This document shows positions 9,197-17,597 of a stretch of DNA of 64,000 nt, one piece after another; positions within the stretch are counted from its first letter, which is position 1, and every line of letters starts with the position of its first letter. The notes under the pieces are model-generated. The model searched no databases and was not told the DNA's origin. It was given only the letters and a program-made list of their open reading frames with translations. The position numbers were made by a program, and so were the translations under genes. This DNA is from Bog-950 sp044225825 (GTDB lineage: Bacteria > Bacteroidota > Bacteroidia > Chitinophagales > LD1): assembly GCA_044225825.1 (NCBI GenBank), contig JBGAIB010000011.1, positions 62,001 to 126,000 of the forward strand, given 5' to 3'.

Positions 9197-9427
9197 TTAA
9201 GTGACCTTTTCGATACGTATGATATGCACGGGACAATTTTCAGACGCTTTACGGTTGTCGTCCAGTTCATCATCATGCACTATCACCGTGTAGAAGCCTT
9301 TTTTTTCGCGCGCGCCTATCAGCGTACACTTGCCATCTTTTTTCGAAATTCTCCAGCGGTAATCCGCAGCCTCTACACAGGCATTGCAACCGATACATTT
9401 TTCGCGTTGCTGAGTAATACGTATCAT
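9197..9427 (-). CDS. Single-cluster [4Fe-4S] ferredoxin
   Basis: A 76-aa ferredoxin. Three ligands are in C11-x2-C14-x2-C17 (CIGCNAC) and the fourth is C65 in the ENCPVHII tail, as in monocluster [4Fe-4S] ferredoxins. A central insert replaces the second cluster motif and contains an extra C34. It overlaps the end of the U32-family gene by 4 bp (stop/start overlap), so the two are translationally coupled. The likely role is electron delivery to, or Fe-S support for, that Fe-S protein; this follows from context and is not shown by sequence. Confidence 0.88.
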   Translation of the reverse strand: MIRITQQREKCIGCNACVEAADYRWRISKKDGKCTLIGAREKKGFYTVIVHDDELDDNRKASENCPVHIIRIEKVT

Positions 9428-10665
9428 GATTTGGACGCAACCAGTTTATATAATTTATCGGAAGGCCTAATCTTGTCACCAATGGCCATAGAGAATACAT
9501 CACCCTGCTTTACTTTTTCAACCGGCTGGTTATCTACGCGCAGTTCGTTAACCAGTAATTGCAGGTAGCCGGTTGTTGGGCCGGTTATCATTACTTCATC
9601 GCCTACCGCCAGGTCGTAACTTTCGCATACGAATTCACCCACACCAATCCGGTCGTAATACTTTACCCCTTTTGCGATGTAGATTTTTCGTTTGGTAGCC
9701 TTGGAACCTGCTTCATCATTCCATTCCCCCATTTTACGGCCAAGGTAATAGCCGTCCCAAAAGCCCCGGTTGAACACTTGTGCCAATTGGTCTTTCCATT
9801 GCGCTATTTTTTCAGCAGTGTAGGTGCCGTTCAGATAAGCGTCTATGGCTTCGTTATAGGCTTTGGTGGTTGTGTATACATAATCGGCGGAACGACCCCT
9901 GCCTTCAATCTTCAATACACAAACGCCGGCATCTATAATCTTGTCGATAAACTCAATGGTGCAAAGATCTTTGGCAGACATGATGTATTCGTTGTCCACC
10001 TCAAATTCAACCCCGTCTTCCTTATCAGTTACAATATAGCTGCGGCGGCAATTTTGTATACAAGCACCCCGATTAGCAGACGCAAAATTAGAGTGCAGGC
10101 TTAAGTAACACTTTCCGGATACGGCCATGCATAAGGCTCCGTGGGCAAAAATTTCCAGCTCCACCAGGCGTCCGGAAGGTCCTGTAATTTCCCTGCGTTT
10201 TATTTCGCGGCTTATTTCGGCTACCTGCTTTAAGCTTAACTCACGCGCCAATACTACTACATCCGCAAAGTTGGCGTAAAATTCAACTGTATCAATATTC
10301 GATACGTTGGCCTGTGTTGAAATGTGTACCTCCATGCCCACTTTCCTTGCATAGTTCATAGCGGCATGATCGGCGGCAATGATGGCCGTTATACCACTTT
10401 CTTTTGCTGCGTTTACTATGCTTTTCATCAAAGCGATATCGTGATCGTATAAAACCGTGTTAAGCGTGAGATAGGTTTTTACATTATGTTCCTTTCCTAT
10501 ATCTGCAATACGTTTTAGATCTTCGAGGGTGAAATTGTTGGACGAGCGAGCCCGCATGTTCAATTGTTCTACCCCAAAATATACCGAGTTGCAGCCTGCT
10601 TTTAAGGCGGCCATTAAGCTTTCGTAAGACCCGGCAGGGGCCATTAATTCAATCGATCTTTTCAT
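9424..10665 (-). CDS. trhP: U32-family Fe-S protein, probable prephenate-dependent tRNA hydroxylase TrhP (YegQ)
   Basis: A 413-aa protein of the family named peptidase U32 (PrtC/YegQ). The N-terminal TIM-barrel-like domain opens with ELMAPAGSYESLMAALKAG. The family signature is ELEIFAHGALCMAVSGKC. Cysteines C179, C186, C202 and C235 have spacing close to the four cluster ligands known in the relatives UbiU/UbiV. A C-terminal beta-barrel (about 330-410) is present as in YegQ. In Escherichia coli, TrhP makes 5-hydroxyuridine at tRNA position 34 and needs prephenate and Fe-S assembly. Here the upstream gene, overlapping by 17 bp, is a chorismate mutase that makes prephenate, and the downstream gene is a ferredoxin. 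That context strongly favours TrhP over a protease. RlhA (23S rRNA) is the main alternative. Confidence 0.8.
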   Translation of the reverse strand: MKRSIELMAPAGSYESLMAALKAGCNSVYFGVEQLNMRARSSNNFTLEDLKRIADIGKEHNVKTYLTLNTVLYDHDIALMKSIVNAAKESGITAIIAADHAAMNYARKVGMEVHISTQANVSNIDTVEFYANFADVVVLARELSLKQVAEISREIKRREITGPSGRLVELEIFAHGALCMAVSGKCYLSLHSNFASANRGACIQNCRRSYIVTDKEDGVEFEVDNEYIMSAKDLCTIEFIDKIIDAGVCVLKIEGRGRSADYVYTTTKAYNEAIDAYLNGTYTAEKIAQWKDQLAQVFNRGFWDGYYLGRKMGEWNDEAGSKATKRKIYIAKGVKYYDRIGVGEFVCESYDLAVGDEVMITGPTTGYLQLLVNELRVDNQPVEKVKQGDVFSMAIGDKIRPSDKLYKLVASKS

Positions 10666-10942
10666 AAAGTTGTGCCAGTTCGTTTAATTGTGTGCGTACC
10701 GATTCTGTATGTATGTGGGTAAAAATTTCTGTTACGAAGTCTTTGTTCAGTTTATGTTCAACGGCTTCCGTTACTCGTCTGTCCAGTTGAAGTTGCCATA
10801 TCTCCGGTTGTTCGGTTTGAAGTCCGGCATGTTTTTTTAGAGGAGCCAATTGGCGACTAAGCTCCATTCGCCTGGCAAGCAGGCAGAGTAACTCCTTATC
10901 AATCTTTTCCAGTTCGCTACGCAATTGAGGAATGTTGACCAT
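10649..10942 (-). CDS. Stand-alone AroQ-type chorismate mutase
   Basis: A 97-aa all-helical AroQ chorismate mutase converting chorismate to prephenate. R8, R25, K36, S81 and Q85 sit at a constant offset of three from the E. coli active-site residues R11, R28, K39, S84 and Q88, so the catalytic site looks complete. There is no fused prephenate dehydratase, dehydrogenase or DAHP synthase domain and no signal peptide. It is the first gene of a three-gene overlapping operon with the U32 protein and ferredoxin and not of an aromatic amino-acid operon. This suggests it supplies prephenate for tRNA hydroxylation. Confidence 0.85.
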   Translation of the reverse strand: MVNIPQLRSELEKIDKELLCLLARRMELSRQLAPLKKHAGLQTEQPEIWQLQLDRRVTEAVEHKLNKDFVTEIFTHIHTESVRTQLNELAQLYEKID

Positions 10943-11108
10943 AGCCGGCTGCTTAATTATAAATCTGTTAAACGAACAAAATTGTGGGATTGAAAAATAA
11001 AATGGAGGTGTTTTTCGTCATATTTGCGCTTGAAAAATCAATCATAAATTGCGGGCTGTAGTGGATTGTGGTTGACGAAAAACAGTTCATCTTAATATGG
11101 TCATTGGT

Positions 11109-11116
11109 TAAATTTG
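11109..11116 (+). promoter_or_regulatory. Possible -7 element for the 11166 gene
   Basis: TAAATTTG matches TAnnTTTG and lies 50 bp before the start codon. No good TTTG is seen at the usual -33 distance, so this is a partial match only. The rest of the 223-bp gap (10943-11165) shows nothing else recognisable. Confidence 0.35.
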
Positions 11117-11165
11117 CATTTATCAGGACTCCTGATACTATTTTTATTGGATAAAATTCACGAGT

Positions 11166-13796
11166 ATGTTAAAGTCTTTTACGCGTAAATGGATTGCAAT
11201 CAGTTGTTTAGTTTTCGTTGCTCAGGGTGTTTTTGCGCAATGGAGCAATAACATCATCCCGCATTTCCGTACGGGTAATGCAGTATTCATTATCAATAAC
11301 CAAAGTGCAGTAATTGCAGGTGGCAATGAGACATTGGATTCTATTCAGACGCTATCACGTACAGATGACCGTACGCTTAATTGGGGAATAAACCTGGATA
11401 TCATTAAACCCTGGCTTAAATCGGTTTATTATATAACAGATAGTATTGGGATTGCAGTGGGGTATGATGGAACCATTTTGCGTTGTACGGACGGAGGAAC
11501 TAACTGGACAAAACCTGTTGCACCCGGGAATACCTACCAACGGCACTTTAATTCGGTATATTTTGCTAACAGTACTACCGGGTATATAGCCGGTGGCTGG
11601 CCTTCTAATGATTCTATCCAGACAATACTAAAAACAACGGATGGTGGTATTACCTGGAGTGTACAACGTGATAATCCAGGTTTTTGGTTGCGCAGCATTT
11701 ATTTTACGGATGCACAGCATGGTGTGGCTGTAGGTGATAACGGAACGATATTGAAAACTACCGATGGTGGTTCAAGCTGGAATGCCGTTACCCTTACCGG
11801 CAATATTGCCAACCGGCGATTTAATGAGGTGGAGTTTATAAATGCCTCAACCGGATTTATTGTAGGAGGGAATAAATCAAACGACAGCATTCAAACCATA
11901 TTAAAGACTACTGACGGAGGCGATACATGGTCTGTGATTACCGATAATATCGGCTCCATGTTGAATGGTATTGATTTTGCGAGCCTGGCGCAGGCATATG
12001 CAGTAGGTGATAAAGGTGTTATTTTAAGTTCTTCGAATAGTGGTGATACCTGGGCCCCGTTAAACCTCCCTTTTTCCATAAATGATTCGGCTGATTTGTA
12101 TGCGGTCAATTTTTTAAATGTTGATTTCGGGATCGCCGTTGGTAAATCGGGGAAAATGCTTGTTTATCAAAATCCATTGCCCGTGTTACCTGTAGTTGCC
12201 ACCTCGAATGCGACGGAAATTTCCGCCACAGGAGCAAAGTTCAATGGTGTTGTAAGCACAGTAGATAGTGCTTATGTGGTTTTTGAATATGGAACTACCA
12301 ACCAGCTTGGGGATTCGATTCTTGCCTCGCCGTCGGTGGCGCATAACGTAACCAACCTATCTATTTCCAAAGTAATAACCGGTTTGTTGCCTAATACCTT
12401 TTATTACTACCGGATTAAGGCAGGTAATGCATCCGGTAGCAATGTAGGGGGTGTAAAACAATTTTACACGGCAGATTGTGAGATTCCGAACTGCAGTTTT
12501 GAGAACTGGGACACGCTTTTATTCGACGTGCCGGTGGGATGGACCCGCATTGGCATGTCGCACAAGGTTGCCAGCTATAACGGCACAAATGCAGTAGAAG
12601 TGTACGGCGGCACGGTTAATAAAATGGGCGGCGTTGTAGCCGGATTGGTTGGCAATGATTTTCCCACGGGAGGATTTCCAATTACGATGCAGCCTGATAG
12701 TTTGAAGTGTCGTGCACGATACAATATTGTGCCGGGGGATACTGCATTTTTAGCTATTATTTTTAAACAGGGGGGACAGGTTAGCAGTTTGCAAACATTC
12801 CCGATAACCGGTACAACAGGCGGCGCGTTTGTGGAAGTAAAGGGTGATATCACTTTCCCGAACTCCGATGTTCCGGATTCCGCCATTATCGGCGTGCTAA
12901 GCAGCAATACTTTTAACGAAGCTTTGAGTAATCCCAATTCTGTATTGGCTGTTGACGATATAGCTTTTACAGGTTCTACCGATGTGATTCCGAATGGGAA
13001 TTTCGAACAATGGACAAATGAACTTTTTGATATGCCTGCTGAATGGTACACCATCGAATCGGATAACGGGAATAATATTGTTAACCGTATAGATAAAATT
13101 ACTGATGCAGCCGGCGGCAACTATGCTTTGAAGATTTCGAATGAAACTATTGGCGGCAAGCCAAGTTTTGCGCTGGTTGGCCGTAACAGTAGCAGCGATT
13201 TGCCGGTTTTCCCCGTGGGCGGAAAGCACCAAACATTTAATTTGTATTTAAAGTATTTTCCGCAAGGTGGAGATACGCTGAATGTATCTGCTATGTTTTT
13301 TAACAACGGTGCCCCTATAGGATATGCCTGGATGAATATAGATACCCTGGTGCCTAATTATAAGGGGTTTGAGATGATGGTTGATTATCAGGGTTCGTCC
13401 TTAGTACCTGATAGCGCTTCGGTTTCTGTACGTTTGGGTAGCGATACTTCTTACGGTGGTTCTATTGCCTATGTTGATCTCTTGAGTTTCGATGGATTTA
13501 AACAAACCGTAGGGCTACAGGAGGCAGATGATCGCGCATTACTTTGCATAGTTTATCCTAATCCGGCAAACCAGGTTTTACAGGTTTCGTTAGTGAATAA
13601 CCGCCCGTCGGATATTACTTGCAAATTGATTAACCTGCAGGGTCAGTTAGTTTTGCAGACTACCAATTTTAAGCCTGCCGGAGTGGTGCAGGAGGACTTG
13701 CCTGTTAACAATATTGCAGAGGGGCAATATCTCCTATCCGTTAGCAACGGGATTGCGTCGATACAAAAACGTGTAGTTATAATCCATACCAGATAA
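11166..13796 (+). CDS. YCF48-repeat T9SS-sorted surface protein A
   Basis: An 876-aa secreted protein with a signal peptide (MLKSFTRKWIAISCLVFVAQ, cleavage near FAQ). About six YCF48/BNR-like propeller blades fill residues 30-335, each with the pattern G-x-x-G-x-I-L-K-T-T-D-G-G-x-T/S-W. A fibronectin-III-like domain follows (about 340-435). Two homologous modules then begin C-S-F-E-N-W and N-G-N-F-E-Q-W (about 440-795) and probably fold as carbohydrate-binding-like jelly rolls. The type A sorting domain is at the end (VYPNPANQVLQV ... GQYLLSV). It is followed after 16 bp by a paralogue of the same plan, so the pair arose by tandem duplication and is probably co-transcribed. Ligand and function are unknown. 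Confidence 0.85.
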   Translation: MLKSFTRKWIAISCLVFVAQGVFAQWSNNIIPHFRTGNAVFIINNQSAVIAGGNETLDSIQTLSRTDDRTLNWGINLDIIKPWLKSVYYITDSIGIAVGYDGTILRCTDGGTNWTKPVAPGNTYQRHFNSVYFANSTTGYIAGGWPSNDSIQTILKTTDGGITWSVQRDNPGFWLRSIYFTDAQHGVAVGDNGTILKTTDGGSSWNAVTLTGNIANRRFNEVEFINASTGFIVGGNKSNDSIQTILKTTDGGDTWSVITDNIGSMLNGIDFASLAQAYAVGDKGVILSSSNSGDTWAPLNLPFSINDSADLYAVNFLNVDFGIAVGKSGKMLVYQNPLPVLPVVATSNATEISATGAKFNGVVSTVDSAYVVFEYGTTNQLGDSILASPSVAHNVTNLSISKVITGLLPNTFYYYRIKAGNASGSNVGGVKQFYTADCEIPNCSFENWDTLLFDVPVGWTRIGMSHKVASYNGTNAVEVYGGTVNKMGGVVAGLVGNDFPTGGFPITMQPDSLKCRARYNIVPGDTAFLAIIFKQGGQVSSLQTFPITGTTGGAFVEVKGDITFPNSDVPDSAIIGVLSSNTFNEALSNPNSVLAVDDIAFTGSTDVIPNGNFEQWTNELFDMPAEWYTIESDNGNNIVNRIDKITDAAGGNYALKISNETIGGKPSFALVGRNSSSDLPVFPVGGKHQTFNLYLKYFPQGGDTLNVSAMFFNNGAPIGYAWMNIDTLVPNYKGFEMMVDYQGSSLVPDSASVSVRLGSDTSYGGSIAYVDLLSFDGFKQTVGLQEADDRALLCIVYPNPANQVLQVSLVNNRPSDITCKLINLQGQLVLQTTNFKPAGVVQEDLPVNNIAEGQYLLSVSNGIASIQKRVVIIHTR

Positions 13797-13812
13797 TTGA
13801 ACTTAGAGCGCT

Positions 13813-16800
13813 ATGAAAAAATTACTTTTAGCTGTAATAGGAATATGTAGTCTGTTAACAGGTTTTAGCCAGCAATGGTATCATACCTATCTGTCGCATG
13901 CACGCGATGCCAATGCAGTTAAAATACTTGCAAAAGATGCCATTATAGTTGGAGGTGGTAATGAGTGGAACGATTCGATACAAATGTTACTACGCTCTTC
14001 AAGCTATGGAATGTTTTGGGACATTAATCCAACTGATAATATTTCCTCCTGGATTAAAAGTGTGGCCTTTATTGATACCAGCACAGGCTTTGCAGTGGGT
14101 TATAACGGTAAAATGCTCCGTACGGCCAATGGAGGCAGAACCTGGAGTTTTGGCAGTTCGCCAATTTTACGGCATTTAAACAAGGTAGTGTATGCCGATG
14201 CAAATACACTTTATGCAGTGGGGGGATTTCCCGCAGCGGATTCGATACAAACCGTTTTAAAGAGTACCGACGGTGGATTGAACTGGACAGTTGCATATGA
14301 CCAATTGGGCCCCTGGTTAAAAAGCGTTTACTTTTTTGATGCCACCACCGGTATTGCCGTTGGTGATAGCGGGGTTATATTGAAAACCACAAACGGCGGT
14401 ACGGTTTGGACACCGGTTTCATCGCCGGTTAATCGCAATTTTACGGATATAACCTTTGTAAACGCATCTGTAGGATTTATTTCGGGCGGAAGACGCGGAA
14501 GCCCGGCGCAGCAGACTGTTTTAACCACTACGGATGGCGGCGATAGCTGGAGTGTTTCGCTTGATGCTACAGGCCCTTCACTAAACGCGATTACTTTTCT
14601 GGATGCACAAAATGGATATGCCGTTGGCGATAGCGCCACCTGTTTAACCACCACCAATGGTGGTTTAAATTGGACTGCCGTGGTTATTCCGGGTGCAAAC
14701 AATTACGCGCAGTTTAATGCGGTAGATTTTCTTGCCCCCGATTTTGGTGTTATAGGAGGGAAGGGGGGCGATGTTTTCCTGTTTGCTAACTCAAGTTTGC
14801 CTGACGTGGTAACCGGTGGTTCAAATTTTATTGATACAAATTCGGTATATGTTTTTGCCGATATCAATACCCATGGTGTGCCTGCTCAATACAGCTTTAT
14901 TTATTCTACCGACTCGGCATTTTCAAGCGCACAGGCTACATGGCCGGTTGTAGTTGTCAGCGATTCGTTGTCAGAAGTTACAGAACATTTAATGGGCTTA
15001 GCAGGTAACACCAAATACTATTACTATATTGAAGCTGCTTCGCTTGACGGGCCGGTAGATGGCAGTATTCGAAGTTTTGTAACCACCGCACCATCTTATA
15101 CCTTTTTAACCACGGGCACTAACAATGCAACCGATTCAAGTGTTACGCTGAATGGCGCTGTTAACAAACTGCCCGGCAGTACTACTATTTACTTCGATTA
15201 CGGCACAACACCGCAATTAGGCCTAAGTATTGCCGCTTCTCCGGCAGTTATTAACGATACTTTGGCACATACGATCAGCGCTCAACTAAACAACCTGAAT
15301 CCGTATGTTACCTATTACTTTCGCATGCGGGGTGTAACATCAGGGCAAACATATCTGGGTAATGTATACAACTTTACGTTAGGTGCAATTTACACTACAC
15401 TGCAAACTGATACGGCAACTAATGTGGCACCAACAGCCGCCACTTTGAATGCTACCGTATTCAATTTCAAGGTGCCGGCTTCATTTGACTTTGAATATGG
15501 CACTAACCCTCAGTTTGGTAACAGTATTGCTGCTACACCGGCTACCATCAATGATACCCTTACGCATCATTTAACAGCAAATATTACCAACCTTCAGCCT
15601 TACACTGCTTATTATTTCCGTGTTAAAGCAACTACAGGCTCGGGTGTTTTCTGGGGTGCCTCCCAGGTGTTTTACTCAGGGCTAGCCTCCGGCGTGTTCG
15701 AAACACGTACGGCTACCAATACGCTTCCCGGTGCTGCAACCTTAAATGGTTATGTAAGCGGACTTTCTGCGGCTACAACACTGGAGTTTGAATACGGACC
15801 AACCCCTGCACTGGGCTCTACTGTTTCAGCAGGCAGCGTAAGTGATAACCTTCCTCATGTTATAAGCGCTCCGCTTACAGGGTTAAACGTAAACGGTGTT
15901 TACTTTTACCGACTTAAAGGTACCATAGCAGGCAGTACGATCAGTGGTGCTACAAAACAGGTTTTTGTAGGTCGCTCAGAGGTGCCCAACTGGGATTTTC
16001 AAAACTGGACAACTGAAACTGATCCGGTACCGTTACACTGGAATATGGTAAGCAAAAATTATGAGCGTATTGCCGGCCATAGTGGTAACTATGCGCTTAA
16101 ACTTAATGCTGATAACCTGTGCTTAATGGGCATATTTGGTGATAACCTGATAGGAGGGCAGGCATTTTCTTCGCGTCCGGATTCCTTGATAGCCTACTTA
16201 AACTATGCTGTTGAACCAGGTGATTCAGCGGTGCTGTTGCTGGTGCTGGCTAAAGGCGGGGTGCCGGTAAGCCAGCAGTTTTATATGTTTGGCGGAAGCA
16301 CGCTAGGCTCATTCAGAAGGTTTGCGCTGCCTATCACCTATAGTTCGGCTGTGGTGCCGGATAGCCTTACTATCGGTTTTGTAAGTACCAATCCATTTTC
16401 CTCTACGTATGATAGCCATCCAACCAGTTTTATTGCATTTGATGATTTATCGTTTACGCCGGCTTCACAACCTATATTAAACGGCAATCTGGAGCAATGG
16501 ATCGATTACCCGCATGAGCAGCCGGAAGAATGGCACCATCCCTTATTTATCGGAATAGATAGCGCAGATTTTAACCAACAAGAAGTAAAGAAAATAATAC
16601 ATGCGTTGCCTGATGACTATGCAGTTGAAATTACTCCTGCTACTCTCAATGGATCTGCTTTCCCTTCTGATTTTTCGAATATAGTGAAGGTAATGGGGCC
16701 CGATGTTCATGGCTCACCGGTATTAGCCAAACATCAAACTTTAAATGGTTATTACCGTTATTTTCCGGTGCCCGGTGATACAATGAGTATTTCGGTTACG

Positions 16801-17304
16801 CTTTACGCAAATGGTCAGGATGTAGCAGGCGGCCAGCTCAATTCAGGCGATACCGTGGCTGACTTTACGCCGTTTGAGATAACCTTGAACTATATGAACC
16901 CGAATGCGGTGCCTGACAGTGCCGTTTTTGCCTTAGGGCCGGTTAGAGGTAAAGTTGCAAAAGGTCTATCGAGGTTAGCGGTCGACAAATTGAGTTTTGA
17001 TGGCTTTGCAGGCATAGACACGGCCAATGCTTTATCCGGACTTACGGAGGATATAAAGGCCTTTTACCTGTATCCTAACCCGGCAAATAACAGGTTGAGT
17101 GTTGTTTTTAACAAAGAATTAGACAAAGGCTGGGGCATGAAACTCGTGTCATTGAACGGTCGTATTATGAAGGAGATTGCTTTACCGCAAGGCATTGTGC
17201 AACAGGATATAGACCTTAGTGAACTGCAACAGGGTATGTATATTGCATTGATTACCAATGGAGGTAAACCGATCTCTAAACGTTTTCTAATTATCAGACC
17301 TTAG
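13813..17304 (+). CDS. YCF48-repeat T9SS-sorted surface protein B
   Basis: An 1163-aa paralogue of the preceding gene. Signal peptide (MKKLLLAVIGICSLLTGFSQ), propeller blades with TxGGLNWT/DGGDSW motifs (about 30-335), then an expanded set of four fibronectin-III-like domains (about 340-720). The expansion carries the repeated pattern F-x-Y-G-T-x-P-Q-x-G and N-x-Y-x-x-Y-Y-F-R. Two N-x-E-Q-W-type modules follow (about 725-1080) and a type A sorting domain closes it (LYPNPANNRLSV ... GMYIALI). The extra fibronectin-like domains relative to protein A account for the added length. The 287-bp gap after it (17305-17591) holds no gene that I can support. Confidence 0.85.
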   Translation: MKKLLLAVIGICSLLTGFSQQWYHTYLSHARDANAVKILAKDAIIVGGGNEWNDSIQMLLRSSSYGMFWDINPTDNISSWIKSVAFIDTSTGFAVGYNGKMLRTANGGRTWSFGSSPILRHLNKVVYADANTLYAVGGFPAADSIQTVLKSTDGGLNWTVAYDQLGPWLKSVYFFDATTGIAVGDSGVILKTTNGGTVWTPVSSPVNRNFTDITFVNASVGFISGGRRGSPAQQTVLTTTDGGDSWSVSLDATGPSLNAITFLDAQNGYAVGDSATCLTTTNGGLNWTAVVIPGANNYAQFNAVDFLAPDFGVIGGKGGDVFLFANSSLPDVVTGGSNFIDTNSVYVFADINTHGVPAQYSFIYSTDSAFSSAQATWPVVVVSDSLSEVTEHLMGLAGNTKYYYYIEAASLDGPVDGSIRSFVTTAPSYTFLTTGTNNATDSSVTLNGAVNKLPGSTTIYFDYGTTPQLGLSIAASPAVINDTLAHTISAQLNNLNPYVTYYFRMRGVTSGQTYLGNVYNFTLGAIYTTLQTDTATNVAPTAATLNATVFNFKVPASFDFEYGTNPQFGNSIAATPATINDTLTHHLTANITNLQPYTAYYFRVKATTGSGVFWGASQVFYSGLASGVFETRTATNTLPGAATLNGYVSGLSAATTLEFEYGPTPALGSTVSAGSVSDNLPHVISAPLTGLNVNGVYFYRLKGTIAGSTISGATKQVFVGRSEVPNWDFQNWTTETDPVPLHWNMVSKNYERIAGHSGNYALKLNADNLCLMGIFGDNLIGGQAFSSRPDSLIAYLNYAVEPGDSAVLLLVLAKGGVPVSQQFYMFGGSTLGSFRRFALPITYSSAVVPDSLTIGFVSTNPFSSTYDSHPTSFIAFDDLSFTPASQPILNGNLEQWIDYPHEQPEEWHHPLFIGIDSADFNQQEVKKIIHALPDDYAVEITPATLNGSAFPSDFSNIVKVMGPDVHGSPVLAKHQTLNGYYRYFPVPGDTMSISVTLYANGQDVAGGQLNSGDTVADFTPFEITLNYMNPNAVPDSAVFALGPVRGKVAKGLSRLAVDKLSFDGFAGIDTANALSGLTEDIKAFYLYPNPANNRLSVVFNKELDKGWGMKLVSLNGRIMKEIALPQGIVQQDIDLSELQQGMYIALITNGGKPISKRFLIIRP

Positions 17305-17597
17305 ATATTAGAAATAAATTAAATCGGCTGATGCTTGGTACAGGCCTTTCTGAAATTATAGACAATCATGTCCTTTTTTTGATTTGTTAAGTGGTTTAAC
17401 AACGCAATTACCTGCTGATTTTCATGGATATAGGTTAAATTCGCACCTACATTCAAAGGTGGTATATGCTTTGTGTATAAATACCCTTGGAACATGAGCA
17501 GTTTCATAACGTTTATCGAAGAACTTGCTTTATTTTGTATTAGCATTATTATGGACATGTGGTGTTTAGCTACGGTCCGTTATAAATTAAATTGAGT

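Noticed and set aside
9424..10665. Collagenase-type peptidase (the older U32 name)
   Set aside because: Four cluster-type cysteines and the chorismate mutase/ferredoxin context favour an RNA hydroxylation enzyme.
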